A DNA stretch of 12,066 nt from CBDTTW01 sp965363675 (GCA_965363675.1 CBDTTW010000092.1:1-12066), one strand, 5' to 3'. Shown: positions 1 to 6,830, counted from the stretch's first letter. The notes: generated by a model not told the origin, from the sequence alone. Translations and numbers: made by a program.

Positions 1-1
1 C

Positions 2-496
2 CGCAAAGGCGAGGGCTCGGTGTTCCGGGTGCGCCTCCCGCTCGCCGGGGCCGCCGCGCCCCTCCCGGAGGCCGCGCCCACGCACGCAGCGGCGCCCGCC
101 TCGCTCCGCGTGCTCGTCGTGGACGACGACGCCGTCGTGCGCACGCTCACGCAGCACATGCTCGCCGGGCCGGCCGCCGTCGCCGCCGCCGCGACGCGCG
201 CCGAGGCGCTCGCGGCCGCCGCCGCGGACGCCTACGACCTGGTGCTCATGGACATCAACCTCGGCCAGGGGGTGCAGGGCGCCGACGTGCTGGCGGCCCT
301 CCGGCTGCTTCCCGGCTACGCCGAGACGCCCATCATCGCCGTGACGGCCTACGCGCTTCCCGGCGACCGCGAGCGCCTGCTCGCCGCCGGCTTCGACGGC
401 TACCTGAGCAAGCCGTTCCTCAAGCAGCAGCTTCGGGAGGCCGTGCAAGCCGCCGTCGAGGCGCGCTGGGCCGAGGCGCCCCCCGCCGGCTCGTAG
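2..496 (+). CDS. Hybrid sensor histidine kinase, C-terminal part (end of ATPase domain plus receiver); 5' end outside window
   Basis: The frame is open from the window edge, so the true start lies upstream; the GTG at position 20 is internal. The first visible residues, KGEGSVFRVRLPL, match the closing G2 box and last strand of a histidine kinase HATPase_c domain. A linker rich in Ala and Pro follows, then a complete receiver (REC) domain. The receiver shows the acidic pair in VLVVDDDAVVR, the phospho-acceptor Asp in LVLMDINL, the conserved Thr in AVTAYA and the conserved Lys in LSKPF, so it looks competent for phosphorylation. The order kinase-then-receiver is that of a hybrid kinase, which autophosphorylates on His and passes the phosphate to its own receiver Asp. 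The sensor and dimerisation domains are not visible, so the signal is unknown. No output domain follows the receiver. A strong terminator lies just downstream. Confidence 0.88.
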   Translation, partial: RKGEGSVFRVRLPLAGAAAPLPEAAPTHAAAPASLRVLVVDDDAVVRTLTQHMLAGPAAVAAAATRAEALAAAAADAYDLVLMDINLGQGVQGADVLAALRLLPGYAETPIIAVTAYALPGDRERLLAAGFDGYLSKPFLKQQLREAVQAAVEARWAEAPPAGS

Positions 497-513
497 CGGC
501 CCCTACGGCGCAA

Positions 514-547
514 AAAAGGCGCGCCCCAAGCCGGGGGCGCGCCTTTT
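514..547. terminator. Bidirectional intrinsic terminator between convergent genes
   Basis: The arms AAAAGGCGCGCCCC (514-527) and GGGGCGCGCCTTTT (534-547) pair perfectly over 14 bp around a 6-nt loop. The stem ends in A4 on one side and T4 on the other, so each strand reads as a GC-rich hairpin running into a U tract. It sits 17 nt after the kinase stop and 21 nt past the stop of the leftward small-protein gene, and so serves both convergent genes. Confidence 0.9.
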
Positions 548-568
548 ACGCTTTCCGCGTGCAGAGAC

Positions 569-964
569 TTACCGGTTCGCGCCCGGCGCCTGCGAGGTTT
601 CGACCTTGCGGGTGCCGCTGACCGGGAAAGAGCCGAAGTTGACCGCGTTCCAGTCGCCCGCGAAGTTGTCCCCGTCGATGGTGGCCGTAATCTTCATCTG
701 GCCGTACTCGCCCGCGACGAACTCGAAATAGAGCGTGTTGCCCTCGACCTTGACCGAGTCGAGCGGCGAGGCGGGGCTGTCGGCCACGGTGATCGTGCCC
801 TGGTACACGCCGTCCTGCTCGGTCACCGTGATGATGCCCGAGTACACCGTGCCGCCGGCGTCGAACGTGTAGTTCCACGCGCCGACGACGGGCGAGGGCG
901 CGGCGACGGCCGCAAGCGGAGCGGCCAGGAGCAGCAGAAAGAAAAGATTCTTGAGCGTACGCAT
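569..964 (-). CDS. Small exported beta-rich protein of unknown function (131 aa)
   Basis: I chose the ATG at 964 because it gives a textbook signal peptide: MRTLK, a Leu/Phe-rich core, then a signal peptidase I site around AAVAA (cleavage near residue 21-22). A longer reading from TTG at 1021 would put 19 polar residues in front of it and overlap the upstream stop codon. The mature part, about 110 residues, is a run of predicted beta strands rich in Gly, Thr and Val, with one Trp near its start and another near its end, ending in GSFPVSGTR. From memory, this strand pattern and the closing G-F-P-x-x-G-T-R resemble small beta-barrel domains, lipocalin-like in size, that also occur attached to exported amidohydrolases in Rhodothermota. 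That relationship is inference, and no ligand or activity can be named. There is no lipobox, so it should be periplasmic or secreted. It starts 46 bp after the stop of the TetR gene in the same direction, so the two are probably co-transcribed or co-regulated. A TATATA at 984-989 could be a weak separate -10 element. Confidence 0.75.
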   Translation of the reverse strand: MRTLKNLFFLLLLAAPLAAVAAPSPVVGAWNYTFDAGGTVYSGIITVTEQDGVYQGTITVADSPASPLDSVKVEGNTLYFEFVAGEYGQMKITATIDGDNFAGDWNAVNFGSFPVSGTRKVETSQAPGANR

Positions 965-1010
965 GATCGTTGGTTGGGGTTGGTATATAGAGCGGTTGTG
1001 GAGGGTTGTG

Positions 1011-1640
1011 TTATTCAGCAACGGGGGGTTCCGAGAAAGCGCGCAGAATACCCTGGAAGGTCTGCTGCAACATTTCCTCGGTTACGCGGACTTCGCCTTT
1101 CTCCTGAAGGTGCGAGAGCATGTATACCGGCCCGGCAAAGAGCGCCCACGTCACCGGGCGCGACCATCCCGGCGGCAACAAGCCCGCCGACTCGTGGGTG
1201 TAGTAGCGGTAAAGCTCGGCTTCCTCCTCAGCGACGGCTTCCAGGGTGGCCGCCCCCAGCATCGACGAAGCTTCGCACTGCCGCAGGAACAGCGCCGCCT
1301 TCGGGTTGTCGAGGTGCCACCACGCAAAGTTGCGCCAGATGCGTTTGATGCGGTCCGGGTAAGCGTCGCGCTCGCTCACGCCGGCGACGATGGCCCGGTT
1401 GAGCGCGCGCGACTGGTCGAGGTAAAGCTGGTTGAGCAAATCGGACTTGCCGGAGAAGTACAGGTAGACGGTGCCGGTCGCCACCCCGGCGCGCCGCGCA
1501 AGAGCCGAAACCGGCATATCGTGCAGCCCTCGCTCGGCGGCAAGGTCGAGCGCCGCCCCGAGGAGGGCGTTGCGCTTGTCTTGCCGGGGTAAAGCCGAGA
1601 GCACTTCCGTCACAGCGTTGCGCGTCGAATGAACGTTCAT
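1011..1640 (-). CDS. TetR/AcrR-family transcriptional regulator
   Basis: This 209-residue protein has the usual TetR length and layout. Helix 1 of the DNA-binding domain starts near RNALLGAALDLAAERG (residues 23-38). The helix-turn-helix follows at about 43-66, with MPVSALARRAGVATGTVYLYF and the family-typical GTVYLYFSGKSDLL. The rest is helical and Trp-rich (WRNFAWWHL), as expected of a ligand-binding and dimerisation domain; the ligand cannot be read from sequence. The ATG at 1640 is the first possible start, because an in-frame TGA lies immediately upstream. A 16-bp perfect palindrome covers this start codon, which suggests the protein represses its own gene. The next gene downstream (small exported protein, 46 bp gap) would share that control if co-transcribed. 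Family assignment is firm; regulon and effector are unknown. Confidence 0.92.
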   Translation of the reverse strand: MNVHSTRNAVTEVLSALPRQDKRNALLGAALDLAAERGLHDMPVSALARRAGVATGTVYLYFSGKSDLLNQLYLDQSRALNRAIVAGVSERDAYPDRIKRIWRNFAWWHLDNPKAALFLRQCEASSMLGAATLEAVAEEEAELYRYYTHESAGLLPPGWSRPVTWALFAGPVYMLSHLQEKGEVRVTEEMLQQTFQGILRAFSEPPVAE

Positions 1641-1642
1641 TC
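1627..1642. promoter_or_regulatory. Perfect 16-bp palindrome, likely TetR operator (autoregulation)
   Basis: GAATGAACGTTCATTC equals its own reverse complement. Length and symmetry fit a site for a TetR dimer, and the core resembles the TGAATGA...TCATTCA type of operator known for several TetR regulators such as Bacillus FadR. It covers the first codons of the adjacent TetR gene (start at 1640), so binding would block transcription at or just after initiation. The palindrome is seen directly; its operator role is inferred. Confidence 0.7.
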
Positions 1643-1657
1643 ATGATACACACGAAA

Positions 1658-1721
1658 GCGCTTACGCACAATATCTTGCTGCTCTAACTTGAATATTTTG
1701 TAACAAAGCAGCGTAAAGCGC
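1658..1721. repeat. Imperfect inverted repeat filling the region upstream of the TetR gene
   Basis: GCGCTTACGC (1658-1667) and GCGTAAAGCGC (1711-1721) are inverted copies that differ by one inserted base. Between them are further, weaker inverted matches: ACAATAT against ATATTTTGT, and GCTGCT against AGCAGC. The whole stretch could fold into a long interrupted hairpin in the TetR leader, terminate the YdeI-like gene (stop at 1722), or be paired protein-binding half-sites. It is clearly more AT-rich than its surroundings and should hold the TetR promoter, though I cannot place a clean -35/-10 pair. Confidence 0.45.
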
Positions 1722-2252
1722 CTACAGCCGCCCCTCCTCCATGCGCTGCGCCAGATCGAGGGCGCGCTTGAGGCGCGTTTCGGGGCGCTTGCCGCCGTTG
1801 ACATAGTGCGCGTACGAGCGGCGGCGGCCCGGCGTCATCGCCTCCCAGCAGGCGGCGGCATGCGCGTGCTGCTCCAGCACCGCCTCGAACTCGTCGCAGA
1901 GCGCTACGTCGTCCGGCGCGGGATCGGCGGTAATCATCACGTCGAGCAGATCGCCCTCGCCCACGCGGAGGCGGCGCATCAGGTCGCGGTTGAGCGTCAG
2001 GTAGGGCTGCGGCCGGCGCGGGTTCATGATGGCCCGGCTCACGGCGATGCCCCCGATCGTCCCCACGACGCGCCGCACGCCCGCCCCGGCGAGCGCCGCC
2101 GCCACGTCCTCCGGGAGCGGCACGCCCCATATCGTGAAGCCGACGCCGAGTTGCATCACGGGGGCGCAGAACAGGTATTCCTCCATCGGCAAGGGCTCAT
2201 ACAGGTTTTCGGGCCGCTCCGGGGGCGATTGCGGCGGTGGAACCGGTTTCAC
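1722..2252 (-). CDS. YdeI/OmpD-associated (OmdA)-like protein with DUF1905 domain
   Basis: The product has 176 residues if it starts at GTG 2252. Residues about 25-105 match the DUF1905 pattern: FTIWGVPLPEDV, then VVGTIGGIAVSRAIM, a YLTLNRDLMRRLRVGEGD stretch and VMITAD. The C-terminal part (about 130-176) has the OmdA/YdeI signature: CWEAMTPGRRRSYAHYV, then GKRPETRLKRALDLAQRM. Relatives have been linked to bacteriocin or stress tolerance and to outer-membrane proteins in enterobacteria, but the biochemical role is not established. No signal peptide or membrane segment is visible, so it is likely cytoplasmic. The first 20 residues are Pro-rich and low-complexity; ATG 2186 (MEEYLF) is a credible alternative start that would remove them. 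It is divergent from the GH20 gene and lies upstream of the TetR gene on the same strand. Confidence 0.8.
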   Translation of the reverse strand: MKPVPPPQSPPERPENLYEPLPMEEYLFCAPVMQLGVGFTIWGVPLPEDVAAALAGAGVRRVVGTIGGIAVSRAIMNPRRPQPYLTLNRDLMRRLRVGEGDLLDVMITADPAPDDVALCDEFEAVLEQHAHAAACWEAMTPGRRRSYAHYVNGGKRPETRLKRALDLAQRMEEGRL

Positions 2253-2345
2253 CGGCCGGGCGGCCTTCGGGGCCTTGAGCCTTGGGCGGCCCCGGTCTAA
2301 CTTGGCGGCGTCTCCCTCCCCTAAACTAGGCTTCGGCCCACCCTT
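2253..2345. promoter_or_regulatory. Divergent intergenic region, presumed promoters for the YdeI-like and GH20 genes
   Basis: These 93 bp separate two divergent start codons, so promoters in both directions are expected here. The right half holds the only AT-leaning patch (CTAAACTAGG near 2321-2330), where TAAACT could be a -10 for the GH20 gene, but the nearest TTGGCG lies only 14 bp upstream. No Shine-Dalgarno is seen ahead of either start, and no operator palindrome stands out. Confidence 0.35.
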
Positions 2346-3911
2346 ATGCCAAGCGACGCACGCCTCCTCGTTCTGCTTTTAGCCGCCGGGCTGACCTTGG
2401 CCGGTTGCGCCGCCTCCCGCGCGCCGCAGCCCGCCCCGGCCGTACGCACCGGCGAGCCCGCCGCCGTGCACGTCATCCCAACGCCGCGCCGCGCCGAAGC
2501 CCTGCGGGGCGAGCCCTTCCGCCTCACGGCCGAGACGCGCATCCAGGCGCCGCGCAGCGCCGAGGCCCAACGCCTGGGCCGCTATCTGGCCGACCTGCTC
2601 CGGCCCGCCACCGGCTTTGCGCTTCCGGTAGGCGGCGGCGGCGCTTCCCGGATCGTGCTGGAGTCCGGCGCGGACCTCGGCGCGGAGGGTTACGAGCTGA
2701 CCGTCACGGCCTCCGAGGTGCGCATCCGCGCGGCCGCCCCGGCGGGCTGGTTCTACGGCATCCAGACGCTGCGGCAACTGCTCCCGGCGGCCATCGAAAG
2801 CGGCGCCCGGCAGGACGGCCCGTGGACCATCGACCCGGTGCTCATCACCGATAGCCCCCGCTACCCGTGGCGCGGCGCCATGCTCGACGTGACGCGCCAC
2901 TTTTTCGGGCCGCAGGACGTAAAGCGCTATATCGACCTGCTCGCCGCCTACAAGATCAACCGCCTGCACCTCCACCTCTCCGACGACCAGGGCTGGCGCA
3001 TCGAGATCAAGAGCCGCCCGCGCCTGACCGAGGTCAGCGGCCTGACCCAGGTCGGCGGCGGCCGGGGGGGCTTCTACACCCAGGCCGAGTATGCCGACCT
3101 GGTGCGCTACGCCCAGGACCGCATGATCGTGGTCGTGCCCGAAATCGACTTGCCCGGCCACACCAACGCCGCGCTGGCGGCCTACCCCGAGCTGAACTGC
3201 GACGGCAAGGCGCGCGAGATCTACACCGGCATCGAGGTAGGCTTCAGCGCCGTGTGCGTCGAGAAGGAGGAAACGTACGCCTTCATCGACGACGTGATGC
3301 GCGAGCTGGCGGCGCTCACGCCCGGCCCGTACCTGCACATCGGCGGCGACGAAGTGCACACGCTCAAGGGGCCGCAGTACAACGGCTTCATGGAGCGCGC
3401 TCAGGAGATCGTCCGCAAGCACGGCAAAATCGCCGTCGGCTGGGATGAGATCGCCGAGTCGGAGATGCTCCCGACGACCATCGTGCAGCACTGGGCGGGC
3501 AAGCAGCCCGACAAGGCCATCACGAAAGGCGCCAAGCTCATCATGTCGCCCGCGGAGCACGCCTACATCGACATGAAATACACCGACGACACGAAGCTCG
3601 GGCTCAAGTGGGCCGGCCTGACCGACACCCGCGACGCCTACGAGTGGGACCCCGTGGCCCTCGTAGGCGAGGCCAACGCCGCCGGCGTCCTCGGCGTCGA
3701 GGCGGCCCTGTGGTCGGAAACGCTCCTGACCATCGACGACATCGAGTACATGGCGTTCCCGCGCCTGCCCGGCATCGCCGAGATCGGCTGGTCGCCGCCG
3801 GCGGGCCGCACATGGGCGACCTACCGCGAGCGCCTGGCGCTCCAGGCGCCCCGCTGGCAGGCTATGGGCGTCAACTTCCACCGCGACCCCGGCGTGGAGT
3901 GGGCGCCGTAA
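2346..3911 (+). CDS. Beta-N-acetylhexosaminidase lipoprotein, glycoside hydrolase family 20
   Basis: The enzyme should remove terminal N-acetylglucosamine or N-acetylgalactosamine from chitin oligomers, glycans or peptidoglycan fragments. The 521-residue protein begins with a lipoprotein signal: hydrophobic LLVLLLAAGLTLAGC with the lipobox Cys at residue 21, so the mature form should be lipid-anchored to a membrane. A GH20b-type N-terminal domain spans about residues 38-165. The catalytic barrel starts near YPWRGAMLDVTRHF (173 on), with NRLHLHLSDDQGWRIEI and PEIDLPGH further along. The HIGGDE motif places the catalytic Asp335-Glu336 pair used in substrate-assisted catalysis, and the C-terminal part keeps ALWSE and LPGIAEIGW. 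Nothing appears truncated. It stands alone, without a sugar transporter or other glycan genes beside it. Downstream is a hairpin-rich gap before convergent tRNA genes. Confidence 0.95.
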   Translation: MPSDARLLVLLLAAGLTLAGCAASRAPQPAPAVRTGEPAAVHVIPTPRRAEALRGEPFRLTAETRIQAPRSAEAQRLGRYLADLLRPATGFALPVGGGGASRIVLESGADLGAEGYELTVTASEVRIRAAAPAGWFYGIQTLRQLLPAAIESGARQDGPWTIDPVLITDSPRYPWRGAMLDVTRHFFGPQDVKRYIDLLAAYKINRLHLHLSDDQGWRIEIKSRPRLTEVSGLTQVGGGRGGFYTQAEYADLVRYAQDRMIVVVPEIDLPGHTNAALAAYPELNCDGKAREIYTGIEVGFSAVCVEKEETYAFIDDVMRELAALTPGPYLHIGGDEVHTLKGPQYNGFMERAQEIVRKHGKIAVGWDEIAESEMLPTTIVQHWAGKQPDKAITKGAKLIMSPAEHAYIDMKYTDDTKLGLKWAGLTDTRDAYEWDPVALVGEANAAGVLGVEAALWSETLLTIDDIEYMAFPRLPGIAEIGWSPPAGRTWATYRERLALQAPRWQAMGVNFHRDPGVEWAP

Positions 3912-3933
3912 GCGCGCGGCCGGAAGCGCCGTA

Positions 3934-4017
3934 CGGGCAAGTCCCCTGCCCGACGAGCGGATGCGCCCACGCCCGGCGCATCCGCTGCGGCGTTTCAGGC
4001 GCCGGCATGCGATGCCG
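3934..4017. terminator. Cluster of three hairpins after the GH20 gene, probable termination region
   Basis: Three inverted repeats follow the GH20 stop: CGGGCA/TGCCCG (3934-3939 and 3947-3952), a perfect 12-bp stem AGCGGATGCGCC/GGCGCATCCGCT (3956-3967 and 3975-3986, 7-nt loop), and CGGCAT/ATGCCG (4003-4008 and 4012-4017) followed by CTTTCC. None has a long T tract, so intrinsic termination of the rightward transcript is likely but not certain. Confidence 0.5.
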
Positions 4018-4052
4018 CTTTCCAGGAAGATCCGGCGCGGCCTAAACGCACG

Positions 4053-4082
4053 AGGCCGCCGCCCGGAGTGGGGCGGCGGCCT
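4053..4082 (-). terminator. Hairpin downstream of the leftward tRNA genes, probable terminator
   Basis: AGGCCGCCGCCC (4053-4064) and GGGCGGCGGCCT (4071-4082) form a perfect 12-bp GC-rich stem with a 6-nt loop. It begins 9 nt past the 3' end of tRNA-Glu. Read on the minus strand it is followed by CGTGCGTTT, a short T run, so it most likely ends the tRNA transcript. Confidence 0.55.
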
Positions 4083-4091
4083 GACGTAGGG

Positions 4092-4164
4092 TACCGCGTA
4101 CGGGATTCGAACCCGTGTTGCCGACGTGAAAGGCCGGCGTCCTAGGCCTCTAGACGAACGCGGC
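4092..4164 (-). tRNA. tRNA-Glu (anticodon TTC)
   Basis: Read on the minus strand, the cloverleaf is complete. The acceptor arm pairs GCCGCGT with ACGCGGT (one G-U pair at the end). The D arm contains GTCTAGAGGCCTAGGAC. The anticodon stem CCGGC/GTCGG closes the loop CTTTCAC with anticodon TTC. The T arm has ACGGG, TTCGAAT, CCCGT. The discriminator base is A, and the next bases are CCC, so the 3' CCA is not encoded and must be added after transcription. It lies 40 bp downstream of tRNA-His on the same strand, so the two are probably processed from one transcript. Confidence 0.95.
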
Positions 4165-4204
4165 GTGCATTCCCGGCTGCGCCCCCCTAGCCTGCCGGGG
4201 CGCA

Positions 4205-4282
4205 TGGGGTGACCGAGGGGACTTGAACCCCCGGCCTCCAGGGCCACAACCTGGCGCTCTAACCACCTGAGCTACGGTCACC
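4205..4282 (-). tRNA. tRNA-His (anticodon GTG), CCA encoded
   Basis: On the minus strand, the acceptor arm pairs GTGACCG with CGGTCAC, preceded by the extra G(-1) typical of tRNA-His and opposite the discriminator C. The D arm is AGCTCAGGTGGTTAGAGCG. The anticodon stem CCAGG/CCTGG encloses loop TTGTGGC with anticodon GTG. The T arm is GGGGG, TTCAAGT, CCCCT. The discriminator is followed directly by CCA (4205-4207), so the 3' end is encoded here, unlike the neighbouring tRNA-Glu. It is the first gene of the two-tRNA unit. Confidence 0.95.
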
Positions 4283-4299
4283 GTGGAATGCAGAACCGC

Positions 4300-4329
4300 A
4301 AGTTACGCTACGGCCGCCCGCCCGGGCAA
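4300..4329 (-). promoter_or_regulatory. Candidate promoter of the tRNA-His/tRNA-Glu unit
   Basis: On the minus strand, TTGCCC (4324-4329) and TAACTT (4300-4305) are separated by 18 bp, and the -10-like element ends 17 nt before the 5' end of tRNA-His. Spacing and sequence fit a sigma-70-type promoter. It lies between the PorZ-like stop (4361) and the tRNAs, so the tRNAs need not rely on read-through. This is sequence resemblance only. Confidence 0.4.
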
Positions 4330-4360
4330 GTCGCTATGCCATCTTCACAAACGGCGCACG

Positions 4361-6712
4361 CTACCGGATCACGGCCACCTTGCCGTAGGCCGTGCCCGCC
4401 CCCGCCGTGCTGACGGCCACGATGACGTAGACGCCCGAGGGCACGGGGCGCCCCGCCTCGTCCAGGCCGTCCCACGCGGCGCGGCCGCCGCGCGCCTCCA
4501 GCAGGCGCAGCACGCGCCCGTCGGCGGCCAGGATGCGAATTTCGTTGCGCATCGTAAGCCCGTCGATGGTCACGAGCGCCGGACCGTCGCCCATGCGCAG
4601 CGGGTTGGGGTACACGCGCAAATCCTGCGCCTTGTCGGCGGCGGCCACGGCGTCGCCCTGAAGGCTCACCAGGCCCAGTTCCGTCGAGAAGTACACCGCC
4701 CCGGTGCGCGGGTTGACGGCGACGGAGCCCACCCGGTCCGAGAGCAGGGGCGCGTTGGCCGTCGAGTACTCGCGCACGACCCGGTAGCCGGCTCCCGACG
4801 CCTCGACGAGGCGGACGCCCTGATCCATCGCCATCCACAGGCGGTTCGAGGGGTCCACGGCGATGTCGTTGATCGCCACGTCCTCCAGCAGAAAGCGGCG
4901 GTCCTGCGTGGCGTCGTCGTTGAAGGGCCAGGTAAACGTGGCCGTAGGGTCTTGCGCCACGATGCCCGTGTTGGCAAGGAAGGCCGGGCCGCTGCTCGTG
5001 CCGATCCAGATGGCCCCGTCGAGGTCCTGCGTGATGGCGTTCACCTCGACCTCGGGCAGACCCCGGCCGCCGCTGCCGCGCACGCCGAAGAAGCGGCACA
5101 CGTCGTCGCCCGGGTTGGCGGGCGTCTCGCCGGTGTCGAGCACGACCAGGCCGATGGTGCGGCGCAGGTTGCGCTTGTCCACGACCGTAAGCCACTTCTG
5201 GCCGAACGAGTCTACGAACAACCGGTCGTACGAGCCGGTTTGCGCCGTCAAGCCGTTGCACTCCTGCACCGGCAGGGCGGCCCAGGCCCCGTCGGGGGTG
5301 CGCACGTTGAGCGCGTTCGTCGCGTCGCGGGTGGTGACCCAGATGTTGCCCTGCGGGTCCTGCCCGATGCCGCCGATCAGGATGAACGCCGGGTTATTGC
5401 CGGCCCCCTCGGCCTGGCGCAGGCTCGAATTGGTTTGATCGTAGACGACCGGGGCGCCGTTTGGCCCGACGTAGGCGAGCGCGCCGCCCTGCGAGCCGGC
5501 CCAGAAGCCGCCGTCGCGGTCGATGAAGATGCGCGTATAGCCGCTGCGGCGCGCCAGAGCAGGGGCGTTGCGCTCGGTGAAGTCGGTCCAGGCGCCGTCG
5601 GCGTCGGCGCGGTAGAAGCCCGTGCCGCCGGCGGTCGTGCCGCCCAGCCATAGCGCGCCCTCCGGGCCCACGGCCACGTCCGAGAACACGTTGTGGTAGG
5701 GGCCTGCCGGGTAATACGTGCGCGCCACCTCGACGGCCGCCCCCGCAGGCCGCACGAGCGCCAGCCCTTCGAGCGCGTCGGCCAGCCACAACCCTTCCGC
5801 CCCGGCGGCCGCCCCGACCAGGGCGCGCAGCCCCGGCGCGGGCTTGCGCACGGCGGCCCCCCCGGCGCCGATCTCGATGATCGCCTCCGCCTCGATGCCG
5901 TAGAGCAGATTTCCGGCGCGGGCCAGCTCCGTCACCGCGCCGCCGCCCACGCCCAGGCTTTGCCAGGCGCCGCCCACACGCCGCGCCGCGCCGCCGCGCG
6001 TGCCCGCGTAAAGCGCGCCCCCGGCGTACTCCAGGGCCAACACCTCGGCCGAGGGCAAGCCGCTGCTCAGGTTCCGCCACGACTTCGGGTCGGTAAGGTT
6101 GCGCCCGCCGAGCGGCGCCGCGCCTACGCCCTGCCCCGTCGCAAGCCACAGCCCCGCCCCGCCCTCCGGCAGCGGCGCCACGGCGGCGTCGTAGACCGGC
6201 GTCGCCTGCGCGAACTCCCCGATGCGGCTGTAGGTGTCGCGCACCTCGCCGCGCGTGCGGTCGAACACGACGAGCCCGAACGAAGCCGCCACGAGCAGGC
6301 TGTCGCCCTGAAGCACGAGGCGGTTGATGCCGCGCTGCTCGAACTGCGTAGCCCGCTCGATGTCGCGGAACGTGCGGACCGTGCCCGCCCCCACGTCGAG
6401 GCGGTCCAGCACGCCGTCGGCGTAGCCGATCCAGACGCAGCCTTCGTCGCCGCAGCCGGGGTCGAGCGCAAGCGCGCGCGCCGGGCCGTGCAGGCCGTCG
6501 CCGGCCGTGAAGCGGCGCACCTCGCCGCTCGCCGGCGCGTAGGCGTAGACGCCGCCCGTAGCGGCCACCCACAGCACGCCCTCGCCCGCCGCCAGCGCGG
6601 TGCTCTCGCGCAGCGAGGTCAGGGCCGTCCAGCGTTCGGTTTGCGCCCGGGCGGCGGGCGCGGAAAGGCTCAGGCAAAGCCCGGCGAGCAGCAGCAACGA
6701 TCGACGCTTCAT
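4361..6712 (-). CDS. PorZ-like beta-propeller protein with type IX secretion C-terminal domain
   Basis: I chose the ATG at 6712 over the TTG at 6727 because it starts directly with a clean signal peptide (MKRRS, Leu-rich core, signal peptidase site ARA-Q at residue 23); the product is 783 residues. The body is a string of propeller blades with repeated motifs such as LWVAATGGVYAY, VWIGYADGVLDRL, ASFGLVVFDRTRGEV, ALYAGTRGG, GALWLGGTTAGG, GAIWIGTSSGPAFL and LWMAMDQGVRLV. These resemble two-component-regulator-type propeller repeats, and the N-terminal part follows the PorZ pattern, including GLVVFDRTRGEVRDTYSRIG. The last 86 residues or so (LRVYPNPLRM, AADGRVLRLL, RPVPSGVYVI) form a T9SS type A sorting domain. 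In Porphyromonas, PorZ is a cell-surface part of the T9SS attachment complex and itself carries such a domain. The PorZ role is inferred; an ordinary T9SS-exported propeller protein is the alternative. No other T9SS gene is in the window. It lies 118 bp downstream of ribH, same strand. Confidence 0.82.
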   Translation of the reverse strand: MKRRSLLLLAGLCLSLSAPAARAQTERWTALTSLRESTALAAGEGVLWVAATGGVYAYAPASGEVRRFTAGDGLHGPARALALDPGCGDEGCVWIGYADGVLDRLDVGAGTVRTFRDIERATQFEQRGINRLVLQGDSLLVAASFGLVVFDRTRGEVRDTYSRIGEFAQATPVYDAAVAPLPEGGAGLWLATGQGVGAAPLGGRNLTDPKSWRNLSSGLPSAEVLALEYAGGALYAGTRGGAARRVGGAWQSLGVGGGAVTELARAGNLLYGIEAEAIIEIGAGGAAVRKPAPGLRALVGAAAGAEGLWLADALEGLALVRPAGAAVEVARTYYPAGPYHNVFSDVAVGPEGALWLGGTTAGGTGFYRADADGAWTDFTERNAPALARRSGYTRIFIDRDGGFWAGSQGGALAYVGPNGAPVVYDQTNSSLRQAEGAGNNPAFILIGGIGQDPQGNIWVTTRDATNALNVRTPDGAWAALPVQECNGLTAQTGSYDRLFVDSFGQKWLTVVDKRNLRRTIGLVVLDTGETPANPGDDVCRFFGVRGSGGRGLPEVEVNAITQDLDGAIWIGTSSGPAFLANTGIVAQDPTATFTWPFNDDATQDRRFLLEDVAINDIAVDPSNRLWMAMDQGVRLVEASGAGYRVVREYSTANAPLLSDRVGSVAVNPRTGAVYFSTELGLVSLQGDAVAAADKAQDLRVYPNPLRMGDGPALVTIDGLTMRNEIRILAADGRVLRLLEARGGRAAWDGLDEAGRPVPSGVYVIVAVSTAGAGTAYGKVAVIR

Positions 6713-6830
6713 AGGGCGCAAAGGCAAAGGAGCCGGGGGCGCAGGCCGCAGCGCCCTCCGGCGCGAACCAGCACCCGGGAGGCAGGCGCAAACGCGGCCA
6801 TCGGCCGCCGAGGCAGCGGCAGGCGCGCGG

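Noticed and set aside
2379..4247. 622-residue leftward open frame opposite the GH20 gene
   Set aside because: GC-rich codon bias keeps antisense frames open. The translation is low-complexity, matches no family I know, and the sense strand encodes a full GH20 enzyme; it also runs into a tRNA.
5394..6791. 465-residue leftward frame in another phase of the PorZ-like gene
   Set aside because: Arg-rich out-of-frame shadow; no conserved motif.
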